From contig SVTH01000002.1 of assembly GCA_015063885.1 (NCBI GenBank), positions 124,001 to 188,000 on the forward strand: a stretch of 64,000 nucleotides of DNA, written 5' to 3'. This DNA is from Oscillospiraceae bacterium. Lineage in GTDB: Bacteria > Bacillota > Clostridia > Oscillospirales > CAG-382. A program made the position numbers and the translations under genes. Below, in pieces: positions 1-8,358 of the stretch. The notes under the pieces were generated by a model. The model had not been told where the DNA came from. It worked only from the letters and a program-made list of their open reading frames with translations, and did no database searches. The first letter of the stretch is position 1. Each line of letters starts with the position of its first letter.

Positions 1-1
1 T

Positions 2-487
2 GCAAACGAACAGGGCAACGAAGCACTCCACGCAAGGCTTGCGGAATTGGATCCCAAGTCTGCGGAAAACATCCATCCCAACAACGTGAAACGGGTGGTG
101 AGAGCCTTGGAGATCGCCCTGATCACGGGCAGTACCAAAAGCGAAGCGGACGAAAAGAGCAGGGAGGGGGAGAACCCCTATGCGCCCACCATCATCCGCC
201 TGACCTACGCCGACCGTGGGGCGCTTTACGAAAAGATCGACCTGCGGGTACGCAGAATGTTTGAGGAAGGCCTGGAGAACGAGGTGCGCACCCTTTGCGA
301 CAGGGGCCTGCGGGAAACGCCTACCGCCTCCCAGGCCATCGGGTATAAGGAGTTTTACCCCTATTTTGACGGCGAAATCTCCCTGGCGCAGGTGGAAGAA
401 GACATCTGCCGCAACACCAGAAGGTACGCCAAACGGCAGGAGACCTGGTTCTCCCGCATGCATTACGACCAATTGATCACGCTTTGA
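2..487 (+). CDS. miaA: tRNA dimethylallyltransferase MiaA, C-terminal part
   Basis: The reading frame is open from the left edge, so the N-terminal P-loop half lies outside the window and about 161 residues are visible. MiaA transfers a dimethylallyl group to A37 of tRNAs that read UNN codons. The visible segment holds the family's HPNNVKRVVRALE stretch, the EGLENEVRTL helix, the TASQAIGYKEF segment and the RNTRRYAKRQETWF motif near the end, which bind tRNA and prenyl substrate. It ends 22 bases before the HlyD-like gene and is probably cotranscribed with it. The next gene's ribosome binding site lies in this gap. Identification is firm; only the truncation limits it. Confidence 0.93.
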   Translation, partial: ANEQGNEALHARLAELDPKSAENIHPNNVKRVVRALEIALITGSTKSEADEKSREGENPYAPTIIRLTYADRGALYEKIDLRVRRMFEEGLENEVRTLCDRGLRETPTASQAIGYKEFYPYFDGEISLAQVEEDICRNTRRYAKRQETWFSRMHYDQLITL

Positions 488-509
488 TTTTCAGACGAGG
501 AGGGTTTTT

Positions 510-1778
510 ATGGCAAAGATCAAACGTTTCTTTTCACAGTTCGGCGTGACCGTGCTGCTGGTGACCCTCTGCGTCTATCTGATCTTGCAGTTGACCTTCG
601 GTATCGGCGAGGTAGCGGAGGTGGAGCATACCACCTACGTCACCGTGCGGGATACCGTCCAGCTGGAGGCATACCTGTTCCGTGACGAAACGCCCCTCTA
701 CAGCGGCACCCAAGGCACCGATTGCTTTTTGGTGGACGCAGGCGACCGCGTGGCCAAGGGTACCAACGTTGCGGTGACCTATACCGAAGAGGACGACGCC
801 ACCGTGCAGGAACGGATCACCCGCATCAACCGTATGATCCGTATCTTGGAGCTTTCCAACCTTTCCGAGGGTGCCCAGACCACCGACCTTGCCGTTCTGG
901 ACAAACGGATCCAGGCATTGACGGTGGAGCTCCTGCGGGACGTTGCCGACGGCGACCTCACCGCCGCCTTGCGGGGGGAGGAAGCGCTGTGGGTGGAGAT
1001 GAACCGCCGCCAGGCCCTTTTGGAGGACGATTTTGATTATTCCGCCCAGATCAACCTGCTGAAGCAGGAACGGGCTGACCTGGAGGCTTCCCTGACAGGC
1101 CGTTCCGTAACGGTCTCCGCTCCCTCTGCCGGGTATTTTTACCATACGGCGGACGGCTACGAGAAGATCTTCACCACGCAGGCCTTGCAGCAGCTGACGG
1201 TGGACAGCTTTGACGGGCTGTTGGCTTCTCAGCCGGACGAGGAGATCCTGACCCGCTCCTGCGGGAAGATGGTGTATTCCGCCGATTGGTACGTGGCGGT
1301 GTCCCTGGACAAGCGTTCCGCCAGTGCCTATACGGAAGGGAAGACCTACGAGATGGTGTTCCCCTTCTCCACGGGTATGCGGCTGACCATGACCCTGGAG
1401 AAGAAGGCGGTACAGACCAACCGTGACCACGCGGTGCTGGTGTTCCGCTCGGGACAATTGCCCGAGGGGTTCGATTTTACCCGCCGCCAAACGGTTCAGC
1501 TCGTGGCGGAAACCTATTCCGGGATCCGCGTCAGCACCGACGCTTTGCGTATGCAGGACGGGGAGCTGGGCTGTTACGTCCTGGACGGCAACCGAGTGAT
1601 CTTCAAGAAGGCGGACGTGATCTACCGTGACGAGGAGTTTGCCGTCTGCCGCGTTCCCTACAACGACGTGAAGGAAAACCGCGACGATAAAGCGTATATT
1701 TCCAACGAATACGTTTCCCTGTACGATACGGTGGTGATCTCTGCCGGCGAGCTGTACGAGGGGAAGGTATTGCAGTAA
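510..1778 (+). CDS. HlyD-like membrane adaptor protein of the division cluster
   Basis: This 422-residue protein has one N-terminal membrane anchor (about residues 11-33) and a long extracytoplasmic part. It contains an acidic lipoyl-like segment, a predicted coiled region around residues 100-195, and a beta-rich C-terminal half, as in HlyD/membrane-fusion adaptors. Proteins of this type commonly sit just upstream of yggS-sepF in clostridia. I know of no assigned substrate, and no ABC transporter or TolC partner is nearby, so a role in envelope assembly or division is inference from context. The start ATG follows GAGGAGGG at 497-504 with five bases of spacing. The gap to yggS is short, so an operon is likely. 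Confidence 0.7.
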   Translation: MAKIKRFFSQFGVTVLLVTLCVYLILQLTFGIGEVAEVEHTTYVTVRDTVQLEAYLFRDETPLYSGTQGTDCFLVDAGDRVAKGTNVAVTYTEEDDATVQERITRINRMIRILELSNLSEGAQTTDLAVLDKRIQALTVELLRDVADGDLTAALRGEEALWVEMNRRQALLEDDFDYSAQINLLKQERADLEASLTGRSVTVSAPSAGYFYHTADGYEKIFTTQALQQLTVDSFDGLLASQPDEEILTRSCGKMVYSADWYVAVSLDKRSASAYTEGKTYEMVFPFSTGMRLTMTLEKKAVQTNRDHAVLVFRSGQLPEGFDFTRRQTVQLVAETYSGIRVSTDALRMQDGELGCYVLDGNRVIFKKADVIYRDEEFAVCRVPYNDVKENRDDKAYISNEYVSLYDTVVISAGELYEGKVLQ

Positions 1779-1793
1779 AACGGAGGCGTGGTT

Positions 1794-2483
1794 TTGAATA
1801 CCAAAGCGGAGATCAAAGAGAATATTCAAAAAGCACTTTCGGAGCTGGACGGCAGAGCGAGGCTTCTGCTGGCCACCAAGACCGTGCCGGCGGAGCTGAT
1901 CAACTACGCCGTTACCTGCGGAACCCGTCTCATCGGGGAAAACCGCGTCCAGGAGCTTTTGGAAAAGTACGACGCTCTGGACAAGGAAAATATGGAGATC
2001 CATTTTATCGGACATCTCCAAACCAATAAGGTGAAGTATATCATCGACAAGGTCTCCATGATCCACTCGGTGGACAGCCTTTCCCTGGCAAAGGAGATCG
2101 AAAAGCAGGCGGCTAAGCGGGGCATCACCATGAAGGTGCTGATCGAGGTGAACATCGGCTCCGAACAGGGGAAGTCCGGTATTCCCATAGAGGAAACGGA
2201 AGCGTTTTTGGAAAACCTCGGGGAATTTCCCCACGTTTGCCCCTGCGGATTGATGATCGTGCCCCCGAAAACGGAGCATCCCGAAGAAAATTTGCATTTT
2301 TTTGAAAAAATCTATCAAAAATTCATTGACATTCGGGACAAAAAAGAAGATAATAAGAATTGGGCAGTTTTGTCTGCAGGGATGAGCGGCGATTATTTGG
2401 TTGCCGTGTCCTGCGGGTCCAACCTGGTCCGTTTGGGCAGCTCGGTGTTTGGCGCACGGAGCTACCCCGCCCCAAATTTGTAA
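1794..2483 (+). CDS. yggS: YggS/YlmE family pyridoxal-phosphate homeostasis protein
   Basis: This is a PLP-binding TIM-barrel protein of 229 residues, thought to keep the free PLP pool balanced; it has no known catalytic reaction. Visible family marks are the LLLATKTVPAELI segment carrying the PLP lysine, GENRVQELLEKY, the IHFIGHLQTNKVKYI stretch, and near the end the LSAGMSGDYLVAV and VRLGSSVFGAR phosphate-binding segments. GGAGG at 1782-1786 is one base from a GTG at 1788 but seven bases from the TTG at 1794. I therefore prefer the TTG start, which removes two residues. The gene precedes sepF as ylmE precedes ylmF in Bacillus. Confidence 0.92.
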   Translation: MNTKAEIKENIQKALSELDGRARLLLATKTVPAELINYAVTCGTRLIGENRVQELLEKYDALDKENMEIHFIGHLQTNKVKYIIDKVSMIHSVDSLSLAKEIEKQAAKRGITMKVLIEVNIGSEQGKSGIPIEETEAFLENLGEFPHVCPCGLMIVPPKTEHPEENLHFFEKIYQKFIDIRDKKEDNKNWAVLSAGMSGDYLVAVSCGSNLVRLGSSVFGARSYPAPNL

Positions 2484-2523
2484 AGAAAAGAATTTGTTAT
2501 AAAAACCATCATGGAGGTATATC

Positions 2524-2964
2524 ATGGGATTTTTAGGCCGTATCAACGAAATGTTTAAGGAAGACGACAACTACCTGGACGAAGAGGAAAACTTCAACGT
2601 GTCCGACGAGACCGCTGAGGAGACCTTTGAGGAAAAGGCTGCTCCCGCAGCAGCACCCAAGTCCACCGGCGTGGGCTCTGCCGCATCTCTGGAGATGAAG
2701 GTGGTCAAGCCCGAGCGTATGGACGCCGCTTTCGGTATCGGCGAGCATCTGCTGGCAAAGCGTACCGTTGTTCTGAACTTTGAGGACACCAACAAGGAGA
2801 CCGTCCGCCGTATTCTGGACTTTTTGGGCGGCGTGGTGTTTGCCATCGAGGGCAACATCAAGAAGGTTTCCGATTCCACCTACATCGTCACCCCCAAGCA
2901 CGTTGACGTTACCGCCGACGTTCCTCCCCAGGCAGAAGCGCCCAAGTCCAGAGAGCTGTTCTGA
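2524..2964 (+). CDS. sepF: cell division protein SepF
   Basis: SepF bundles FtsZ and tethers it to the membrane in Firmicutes and Actinobacteria. This copy has 146 residues, a usual length. It begins with MGFLGRINEMF, the amphipathic membrane-targeting helix. An acidic, Ala/Pro-rich linker follows (about residues 15-55), then the conserved core with VVLNFEDTNKETVRRILDF and GGVVFAIEGNIKKVSDSTY, which dimerises and binds the FtsZ tail. GGAGGT lies a few bases before the ATG. Its neighbours yggS and yggT match the classical ylmE-F-G order. Identification is secure. Confidence 0.95.
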   Translation: MGFLGRINEMFKEDDNYLDEEENFNVSDETAEETFEEKAAPAAAPKSTGVGSAASLEMKVVKPERMDAAFGIGEHLLAKRTVVLNFEDTNKETVRRILDFLGGVVFAIEGNIKKVSDSTYIVTPKHVDVTADVPPQAEAPKSRELF

Positions 2965-3004
2965 GCACCCCCTGCTCCCGTTATTGCAAGGAAAGTGAAC
3001 TGAT

Positions 3005-3280
3005 TTGGAATCGATTCTTGAAGTAGTGAAATTGGCCGTGTTGCTGTTCATGGAGGTCTTGGGCTACGCCATGCTGATCCGGGCGGTGTTATCCATCCTC
3101 GGGTTTGAGGAGTCCAAGCTCATGGTTGTCTGCTACGCGGTATCCGAGCCGGTGGTGGCGCCCGTCCGCAATATGTTGGACCGCGTCACCGGCCTGCGTG
3201 AGACCGGGATCGACTTCTCCTTTATGGTAACCTTTTTGCTGTTGGAGATCGTTCGGATCCTTCTGCTGTCCTTCGCCTGA
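3005..3280 (+). CDS. yggT: YggT/YlmG family membrane protein
   Basis: This 91-residue protein has two hydrophobic segments (about residues 9-31 and 70-90) separated by the family's polar loop with the VVAPVRNML and GIDFSFMVTFLLLEIVR motifs. YlmG/YggT proteins belong to the division gene neighbourhood, and a role in nucleoid or membrane organisation has been proposed, but no activity is settled. A TTG start is used, preceded by AAGGAAAG about ten bases upstream; no better ATG exists in frame. It directly follows sepF by 40 bases. In Bacillus the next gene would be ylmH, but here divIVA follows and ylmH lies near 55 kb. Confidence 0.88.
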   Translation: MESILEVVKLAVLLFMEVLGYAMLIRAVLSILGFEESKLMVVCYAVSEPVVAPVRNMLDRVTGLRETGIDFSFMVTFLLLEIVRILLLSFA

Positions 3281-3381
3281 AAAAATCGGGCGGGAGAGCA
3301 ATTTTGCGGCGCAATTTTTCCCACGGCGGAGAAAGGGCGCCGTATCCCGTTATCATTTACATTTGAAAGGAACTTTGCAGG

Positions 3382-4050
3382 ATGCTTGCACCACACGAAC
3401 TGAAAAACAAGCCCTTCTCCAAATCCATTAAGGGATACAACCCCGCCGAGGTGGATGAATACATCGAGTTTCTCATCGGCAAATATACCGAGGTGTATCG
3501 TGAGAACAACGAGCTGGAACGGAAGCTCCACGTGGTCGTCACCAATCTGGACGAGATCAAGGACGAGGAGGAATCCATTCGGAGCACGCTGATCTCCGCG
3601 CAGAAGATGGCGGATAAGATCGTCAAGGACGCATCCGACCGTGCGGACGTGATCACGGGCGCCATCAAGGAGCGCTGTGACGCGGTGATCGCAGAGTTCA
3701 AGGAGCAGCTGAAGGCCGAGAAGGAAGAGATGTGGGAGCTTCGCGCCCGCATCGTGGATTTCAAGAAGCAGCTGTTCGATATGTACCGCGGTCATATCGA
3801 ATCCATCAAGAGCGTTTCCGTCAACGAGATCGACGAGATCGTGCTGCCCGAGGAGGACGCCGTGGTTGCCCGTATCTTCACCGACGTGAAGCAGGGCATC
3901 GAGGAAAGCGACACCGAGGCCGAAAAGGCCGCCAAGGACGAGCTGGAGGAGGAAAAGGGCTTTACCCTTGCTCCCGACGCCCCCGCGGAAAAACAGCCCT
4001 CCGCAGCAGAGGCCGAGGATGATTTCCTCCGCTTCATGATGGAAGAGTAA
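3382..4050 (+). CDS. divIVA: DivIVA domain protein
   Basis: DivIVA family proteins recognise curved membrane at division sites and poles and scaffold cell-wall or division partners. The first 55 residues match the membrane-binding domain: MLAPHELKNKPFSKSIKGY, then NPAEVDEYIEFL and a coiled start. Residues from about 60 to 150 are a charged coiled coil, and the C-terminal 70 residues are acidic and probably unstructured, ending in FLRFMMEE. The length of 222 residues is normal. AAAGGAAC stands before the ATG. The 100-base gap after yggT shows no clear terminator, so both may still be one transcript. Confidence 0.92.
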   Translation: MLAPHELKNKPFSKSIKGYNPAEVDEYIEFLIGKYTEVYRENNELERKLHVVVTNLDEIKDEEESIRSTLISAQKMADKIVKDASDRADVITGAIKERCDAVIAEFKEQLKAEKEEMWELRARIVDFKKQLFDMYRGHIESIKSVSVNEIDEIVLPEEDAVVARIFTDVKQGIEESDTEAEKAAKDELEEEKGFTLAPDAPAEKQPSAAEAEDDFLRFMMEE

Positions 4051-4071
4051 GCTTAGTTAGCAGGAAAGGAA

Positions 4072-4100
4072 ACGGCAAGGCTTTGCCGTAGCATATCGAC
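4072..4100 (+). promoter_or_regulatory. hairpin between ribosome binding site and start of ileS
   Basis: ACGGCAA at 4072-4078 and TTGCCGT at 4083-4089 form a perfect seven-pair hairpin with a GGCT loop. The only good Shine-Dalgarno sequence, GGAAAGGA at 4063-4070, lies 30 bases from the ATG at 4101. Folding the hairpin would shorten the effective spacing to about 12 bases. A role in translation is inference. Confidence 0.5.
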
Positions 4101-6908
4101 ATGAAAGATTACAAAGACACACTGAATCTTCCCGTCACAGCCTTCCCCATGCGAGGGAATCTCCCTGCCAGAGAGCCGGAGTTCAAAAAGCGCTGGGACG
4201 AGATGGATCTTTACAAAAAAATGCTGGAGGTCAACGAGGGCAAGCCCTCCTTCCTCCTTCACGATGGCCCTCCCTTCTCCAACGGCAACATCCATATGGG
4301 CCACGTGATGAATAAGGTGCTGAAGGACATGGTGAACAAATCCAAGTCCATGGCAGGCTTCCGCACCCCCTTCGTTCCCGGCTGGGACAACCACGGTATG
4401 CCCATCGAGAGCGCCATCATCAAGCAGTCCAAGCTGGACCGTAAGCGTATGTCCATCCCCGAGTTCCGTTCTGCCTGCAAGGACTTCGCCATGAAGTTCG
4501 TGAAGCTGCAGAGAGAGTCCTTCGAGCGTCTGGGCATCGTGGGAGATTGGGACGAGCCCTATCTCACCATGAATCCCTCCTTCGAGGCGAAGGAAGTCAA
4601 GGTTTTCGGCAAGATGTTTGAGAACGGTTACATCTATAAGGGTCTGAAGCCCGTTTATTGGTGTGCCCACGACGAGACTGCCTTGGCCGAGGCGGAGATC
4701 GAGTATAAGGACGCTCCCTGTACCTCTATTTACGTGAAATTCCGCGTTGCGGACGATCAGGGTAAGCTGGCAGACAGAGTAGATCTTTCCAAGACCTATT
4801 TCGTGATCTGGACCACCACTCCCTGGACTCTGCCCGGCAACGTTGCCATTGCCGTTCACCCCCGTGAATCCTATTGCATCGTCCGCGTAGGCGAGGAAAA
4901 CTATATCATCGCCGAGGCGTTGGTAAACGACACCATGGCAAACGCAGGGATCGAAAGCTACGAGATCCTTTGCAACGACCTCATCGGCTCCGATCTGGAG
5001 TATATGACCGCACAGCATCCCTTCCTGGACCGTACCAGCCAGCTTTGCGTGGCAGACTACGTCACCATGGACAGCGGTACCGGCTGCGTGCACACCGCTC
5101 CCGGCTACGGTGCGGAGGACTACCTCACCGGTATGAAGTATAAGCTGGAGATCCTGGTTCCCGTGGACGATAAGGGCTATCAGGGCGAGGCGGCAGGCAA
5201 GTTTGCAGGTCTGCGTTACGATGAATCCAATCAGGCAATTCTGGAGGATATGAAGGAGAGCGGCGCTCTGCTGGCTTCCAAGGAGATCATCCACCCCTAT
5301 CCCCATTGCTGGAGATGTAAGCATCCCATCATTTTCCGTGCCACTCCCCAGTGGTTCTGCTCCGTAGAGGCCTTCCGCGAGGATGCGGCAAAGGCTTGCG
5401 ACAGCGTGACCTGGATGCCCGCATGGGGCGGAGAGCGCATGGTTTCCATGATCAACGAGCGCGCAGACTGGTGTATCTCCCGTCAGCGCCATTGGGGTCT
5501 GCCCATTCCCGTGCTGTACTGTAAGGACTGCGGCAAGCCCATCTGTACCGAAGAGACCATCAACCACATCTCTGCCGTGTTTGAGGCCGAAGGCTCCAAC
5601 GCATGGTTCGAGCGAGAGGCTTCCCAACTGCTTCCCGCAGGCTTTGCTTGTCCCGATTGCGGATGCAAGTCCTTCGAGAAGGAGACCGATACCCTGGACG
5701 GCTGGTTCGACTCCGGCTCCACCCACTTCGACGTGCTGGATGGCAGAGACGGCCATTCCCGTCCCGCAGATCTGTATCTGGAGGGCGGCGACCAGTACCG
5801 CGGTTGGTTCCAGGCGTCCCTGCTGACCGCCATCGGCGCAGGCCTGGGCGAGGCACCCTACAAGGCAGTGCTGACCCACGGCTGGACGGTGGACGGTGAG
5901 GGTAAGGCCATGCATAAATCCCTGGGCAACGGCGTAGAGCCCGAGTCCATCATCAAGGTCTACGGCGCGGATATTCTTCGTCTGTGGGTGGCATCCAGCG
6001 ATTACCGCGTGGACGTTCGCTGCTCCGACGCCATCTTCAAGCAGCTGGCGGAAAGCTACCGTAAGATCCGTAACACCTGCCGTATTCTGCTGGCGAACCT
6101 GGGCACTCCCGAGACGGATTTCGATCCCGCAAAGCATATGATCCCCATGGATCAAATGGAGGAGATCGACCGTTGGGCGCTTTCCCGCCTGAATGCGTTG
6201 GTGGCTTCTGCCCGCAAGGCCTACGACAATTACGAATTCCACGTCATCTGCCATGACGTATTGAATTTCTGTGCCATCGATATGTCCAAGCTGTATATCG
6301 ATATCACCAAGGACCGTTTGTACTGCAACCGCAAGGACGCTCCCGAGCGCCGCAGTGCCCAGACGGCAATGTATCTCATCGTCAAATCTCTCGCCAAGCT
6401 GTTGGCGCCCATCCTCTCCTTCACCGCAGAGGAGCTGTGGAGCTTTATGGCTCTCTCCGAGGGAGACAACACCGATTCCGTTCTGTGTAACGAACTGCCC
6501 TCCGTGAACGAGGCATATAACTGTCCCGAGCTGGAAACCAAGTACGAGGGTCTGTTCCGCTACCGTGACGACGTGATGAAGGCTTTGGAGATCGCCCGTG
6601 CCGCTAAGGTCATCGGTAAGTCTCTGGAGGCCAAGGTCACCCTCTACGGTAAGGCAGACAACGAGGCTATGAAGCTGTTCTCCGCTCATCTTGACGAGCT
6701 GGAGGAGCTGTTCATTGTCAGCAAGGTGGTGCTTTCCGGCGAGGAAGCTCCCGCAGAAGCCTTTGCCGACACAGAAAGCGGCGTTGCCGTTCTGGTGGAA
6801 GAGGCCGAGGGCGAGAAGTGCGTCCGTTGCTGGGCGTACCGTGACGATTGCACCCACGACGAGGAAGGGCAGTGCCTCTGCGCACGTTGCCGTGAGGCAG
6901 TATGCTGA
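4101..6908 (+). CDS. ileS: isoleucyl-tRNA synthetase
   Basis: This 935-residue class I synthetase charges tRNA-Ile. The signature GNIHMGH (HIGH equivalent) lies near residue 70. The WTTTPWTLPGN editing-domain entry comes near residue 233, and DWCISRQRHWG and GWFDSGSTHF follow in the catalytic core. The KMSKS loop is the variant AMHKSLGN near residue 605. Two CxxC pairs near the end (CVRCW and CARC) form the zinc site of the bacterial type. No T-box leader fits in the 50-base gap after divIVA. The last seven bases overlap the start of lspA, indicating translational coupling. Length and motif order are normal. Confidence 0.97.
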   Translation: MKDYKDTLNLPVTAFPMRGNLPAREPEFKKRWDEMDLYKKMLEVNEGKPSFLLHDGPPFSNGNIHMGHVMNKVLKDMVNKSKSMAGFRTPFVPGWDNHGMPIESAIIKQSKLDRKRMSIPEFRSACKDFAMKFVKLQRESFERLGIVGDWDEPYLTMNPSFEAKEVKVFGKMFENGYIYKGLKPVYWCAHDETALAEAEIEYKDAPCTSIYVKFRVADDQGKLADRVDLSKTYFVIWTTTPWTLPGNVAIAVHPRESYCIVRVGEENYIIAEALVNDTMANAGIESYEILCNDLIGSDLEYMTAQHPFLDRTSQLCVADYVTMDSGTGCVHTAPGYGAEDYLTGMKYKLEILVPVDDKGYQGEAAGKFAGLRYDESNQAILEDMKESGALLASKEIIHPYPHCWRCKHPIIFRATPQWFCSVEAFREDAAKACDSVTWMPAWGGERMVSMINERADWCISRQRHWGLPIPVLYCKDCGKPICTEETINHISAVFEAEGSNAWFEREASQLLPAGFACPDCGCKSFEKETDTLDGWFDSGSTHFDVLDGRDGHSRPADLYLEGGDQYRGWFQASLLTAIGAGLGEAPYKAVLTHGWTVDGEGKAMHKSLGNGVEPESIIKVYGADILRLWVASSDYRVDVRCSDAIFKQLAESYRKIRNTCRILLANLGTPETDFDPAKHMIPMDQMEEIDRWALSRLNALVASARKAYDNYEFHVICHDVLNFCAIDMSKLYIDITKDRLYCNRKDAPERRSAQTAMYLIVKSLAKLLAPILSFTAEELWSFMALSEGDNTDSVLCNELPSVNEAYNCPELETKYEGLFRYRDDVMKALEIARAAKVIGKSLEAKVTLYGKADNEAMKLFSAHLDELEELFIVSKVVLSGEEAPAEAFADTESGVAVLVEEAEGEKCVRCWAYRDDCTHDEEGQCLCARCREAVC

Positions 6909-7435
6909 TCGCAGTCCTTTCCGTGTTGTTCGGCTCGGTGATCCTGGATCAGGTCACCAAAGCCATCGTGGTCTCTCAGCTGGAGCTGTATGAGGAAGCG
7001 GCGTTTCTGCCCGGACTCGTACGGTTCTACCACACCCGCAACACCGGTGCGGCGTTCAGTATGTTCTCCGACAACCGTTGGGTGTTCATGGTGTTCTCCT
7101 TGATCGCCATGGTGCTGATGACCTATCTGCTGGTAAAGTTCCACGGCAGACATTGGTTGCTTTCCGTTTCCCTGGCGGCTGTGCTGGGGGGCGGTATCGG
7201 CAACATGATCGACCGTGTGCTTTGCGGCTACGTAGTGGATTTCCTGGATTTCCAGTTCATGAAGTTTGCCGTGTTCAACGTGGCGGATATCTTCGTCACC
7301 TGCGGCTCCGTTGCCTTGGCGGTGTACATCATCTTTGTTGAACCCAAGGTGGAGCGCCGTCTGCAGGAGCAGAAGGCGGCGGAGACTGTCCCGGAGGAGG
7401 TTCCCCGTGAAGGAAACGACGACGGTGACCAATGA
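6902..7435 (+). CDS. lspA: lipoprotein signal peptidase (signal peptidase II)
   Basis: LspA is the integral membrane aspartic protease that cleaves prolipoproteins before the lipidated cysteine. The 177-residue protein shows four membrane segments, the RNTGAAFSMF motif and the GIGNMIDRV...VVDFLDF region holding the two catalytic aspartates. A hydrophilic 20-residue tail rich in Glu follows the last segment. The start overlaps the end of ileS. The many lipoproteins in this window (for example those beginning at 19567, 41865, 49616 and 61250) are its expected substrates. Confidence 0.95.
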   Translation: MLIAVLSVLFGSVILDQVTKAIVVSQLELYEEAAFLPGLVRFYHTRNTGAAFSMFSDNRWVFMVFSLIAMVLMTYLLVKFHGRHWLLSVSLAAVLGGGIGNMIDRVLCGYVVDFLDFQFMKFAVFNVADIFVTCGSVALAVYIIFVEPKVERRLQEQKAAETVPEEVPREGNDDGDQ

Positions 7436-8327
7436 CCGATCCGGCAAACGGCTGGACGTTTGGCTTGCGGAGGAGGCGGAGATCAGCCGCTCCAGAGCCC
7501 AACAGCTCATCGAGGGCGGGGAAGTCCTGAAAAACGGCAAGGTTGCCAAAAAGCGGGATACTGTCTTCCAAGGGGACGAGGTGACCTACGAGATCCCCGA
7601 GCCCGAGGAGATCGAGGCCATCCCCCAGGATCTGCCCATTACCATCGTGTACGAGGACGACCATTTGCTGGTGGTGGATAAGCCCCAGGGAATGGTGGTG
7701 CACCCCGCACCCGGAAATCCCGACGGCACCTTGGTGAACGCCTTGCTGTACCATTGCAAGGGAAGGCTTTCTTCCATCAACGGTATGGTGCGTCCGGGCA
7801 TCGTCCACCGCATCGACAAGGATACCTCGGGTCTGCTCATCGTGGCCAAGACCGATGAAGCCCATCGGGGATTGGCGGAGCAGATCGCTGTCCACAGCTT
7901 TGTCCGCCGCTACGAGGCGGTGTGCGTGGGAAGCTTCCGCGAGGAGGCGGGGACGGTGAACGCCCCCATCGGCAGGAGCAAGACCGACCGCAAGAAAATG
8001 GCGGTGACCCAGGAAAACTCCAAGCCCGCCGTCACCCATTACCGGGTGCTGGGGGAAACGAAAAACAAGATGTATTCGCATCTGGAGCTCACCCTGGAAA
8101 CAGGGCGCACCCACCAGATCCGTGTGCATATGGCCTATATGGGGCACCCCGTGGCGGGGGATCCCGTATACGGCACCGAAAAGCACCGCTTAGGGCTTTC
8201 GGGACAATGTCTGTTTGCAAAATTCATTCAATTTACTCATCCCGTTACCGGTGCGGTTTTGGCTTTTGAAGCGGATCGCCCACAGTTTCTCAGGGAAACT
8301 CTGCAGAAGCTCGGGATCGGAGGCTAA
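7407..8327 (+). CDS. RluD-type large-subunit pseudouridine synthase
   Basis: This RluA-family enzyme converts uridines in 23S rRNA to pseudouridine. An S4 RNA-binding domain occupies about residues 10-65 (RLDVWLAEEAEISRSRAQQL), followed by the catalytic domain. HRIDKDTSGLL, near residue 135, contains the catalytic aspartate; GRTHQIRVHMAYMGHP and GDPVYG complete the family pattern. The GTG start at 7407 is chosen because GGAGGAGG stands six bases upstream; it gives 306 residues, and the N-terminal reading upstream of it lacks family resemblance. It overlaps the 3' end of lspA by 29 bases, as is usual for lspA-rluD pairs. Which uridine is modified cannot be told from sequence alone. Confidence 0.92.
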   Translation: MKETTTVTNDRSGKRLDVWLAEEAEISRSRAQQLIEGGEVLKNGKVAKKRDTVFQGDEVTYEIPEPEEIEAIPQDLPITIVYEDDHLLVVDKPQGMVVHPAPGNPDGTLVNALLYHCKGRLSSINGMVRPGIVHRIDKDTSGLLIVAKTDEAHRGLAEQIAVHSFVRRYEAVCVGSFREEAGTVNAPIGRSKTDRKKMAVTQENSKPAVTHYRVLGETKNKMYSHLELTLETGRTHQIRVHMAYMGHPVAGDPVYGTEKHRLGLSGQCLFAKFIQFTHPVTGAVLAFEADRPQFLRETLQKLGIGG

Positions 8328-8358
8328 ACTCTAAAACATAGGGTTGGAAAGGCTTATT

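Noticed and set aside
3281..3381. Possible leader or riboswitch between yggT and divIVA
   Set aside because: No stable hairpin with matching arms, T-run or known motif was found; the apparent repeat of AATTTT is direct, not inverted.
4051..4100. T-box leader for ileS
   Set aside because: The gap is only 50 bases and lacks the T-box sequence and terminator.
4053..6857. 934-codon frame on the minus strand opposite ileS
   Set aside because: It is the shadow of ileS in a GC-rich codon context; it has no recognisable domain and no ribosome binding site. The same holds for long minus-strand frames at 534-2570, 9197-11374, 33224-35515, 36469-37836 and 39240-40649.
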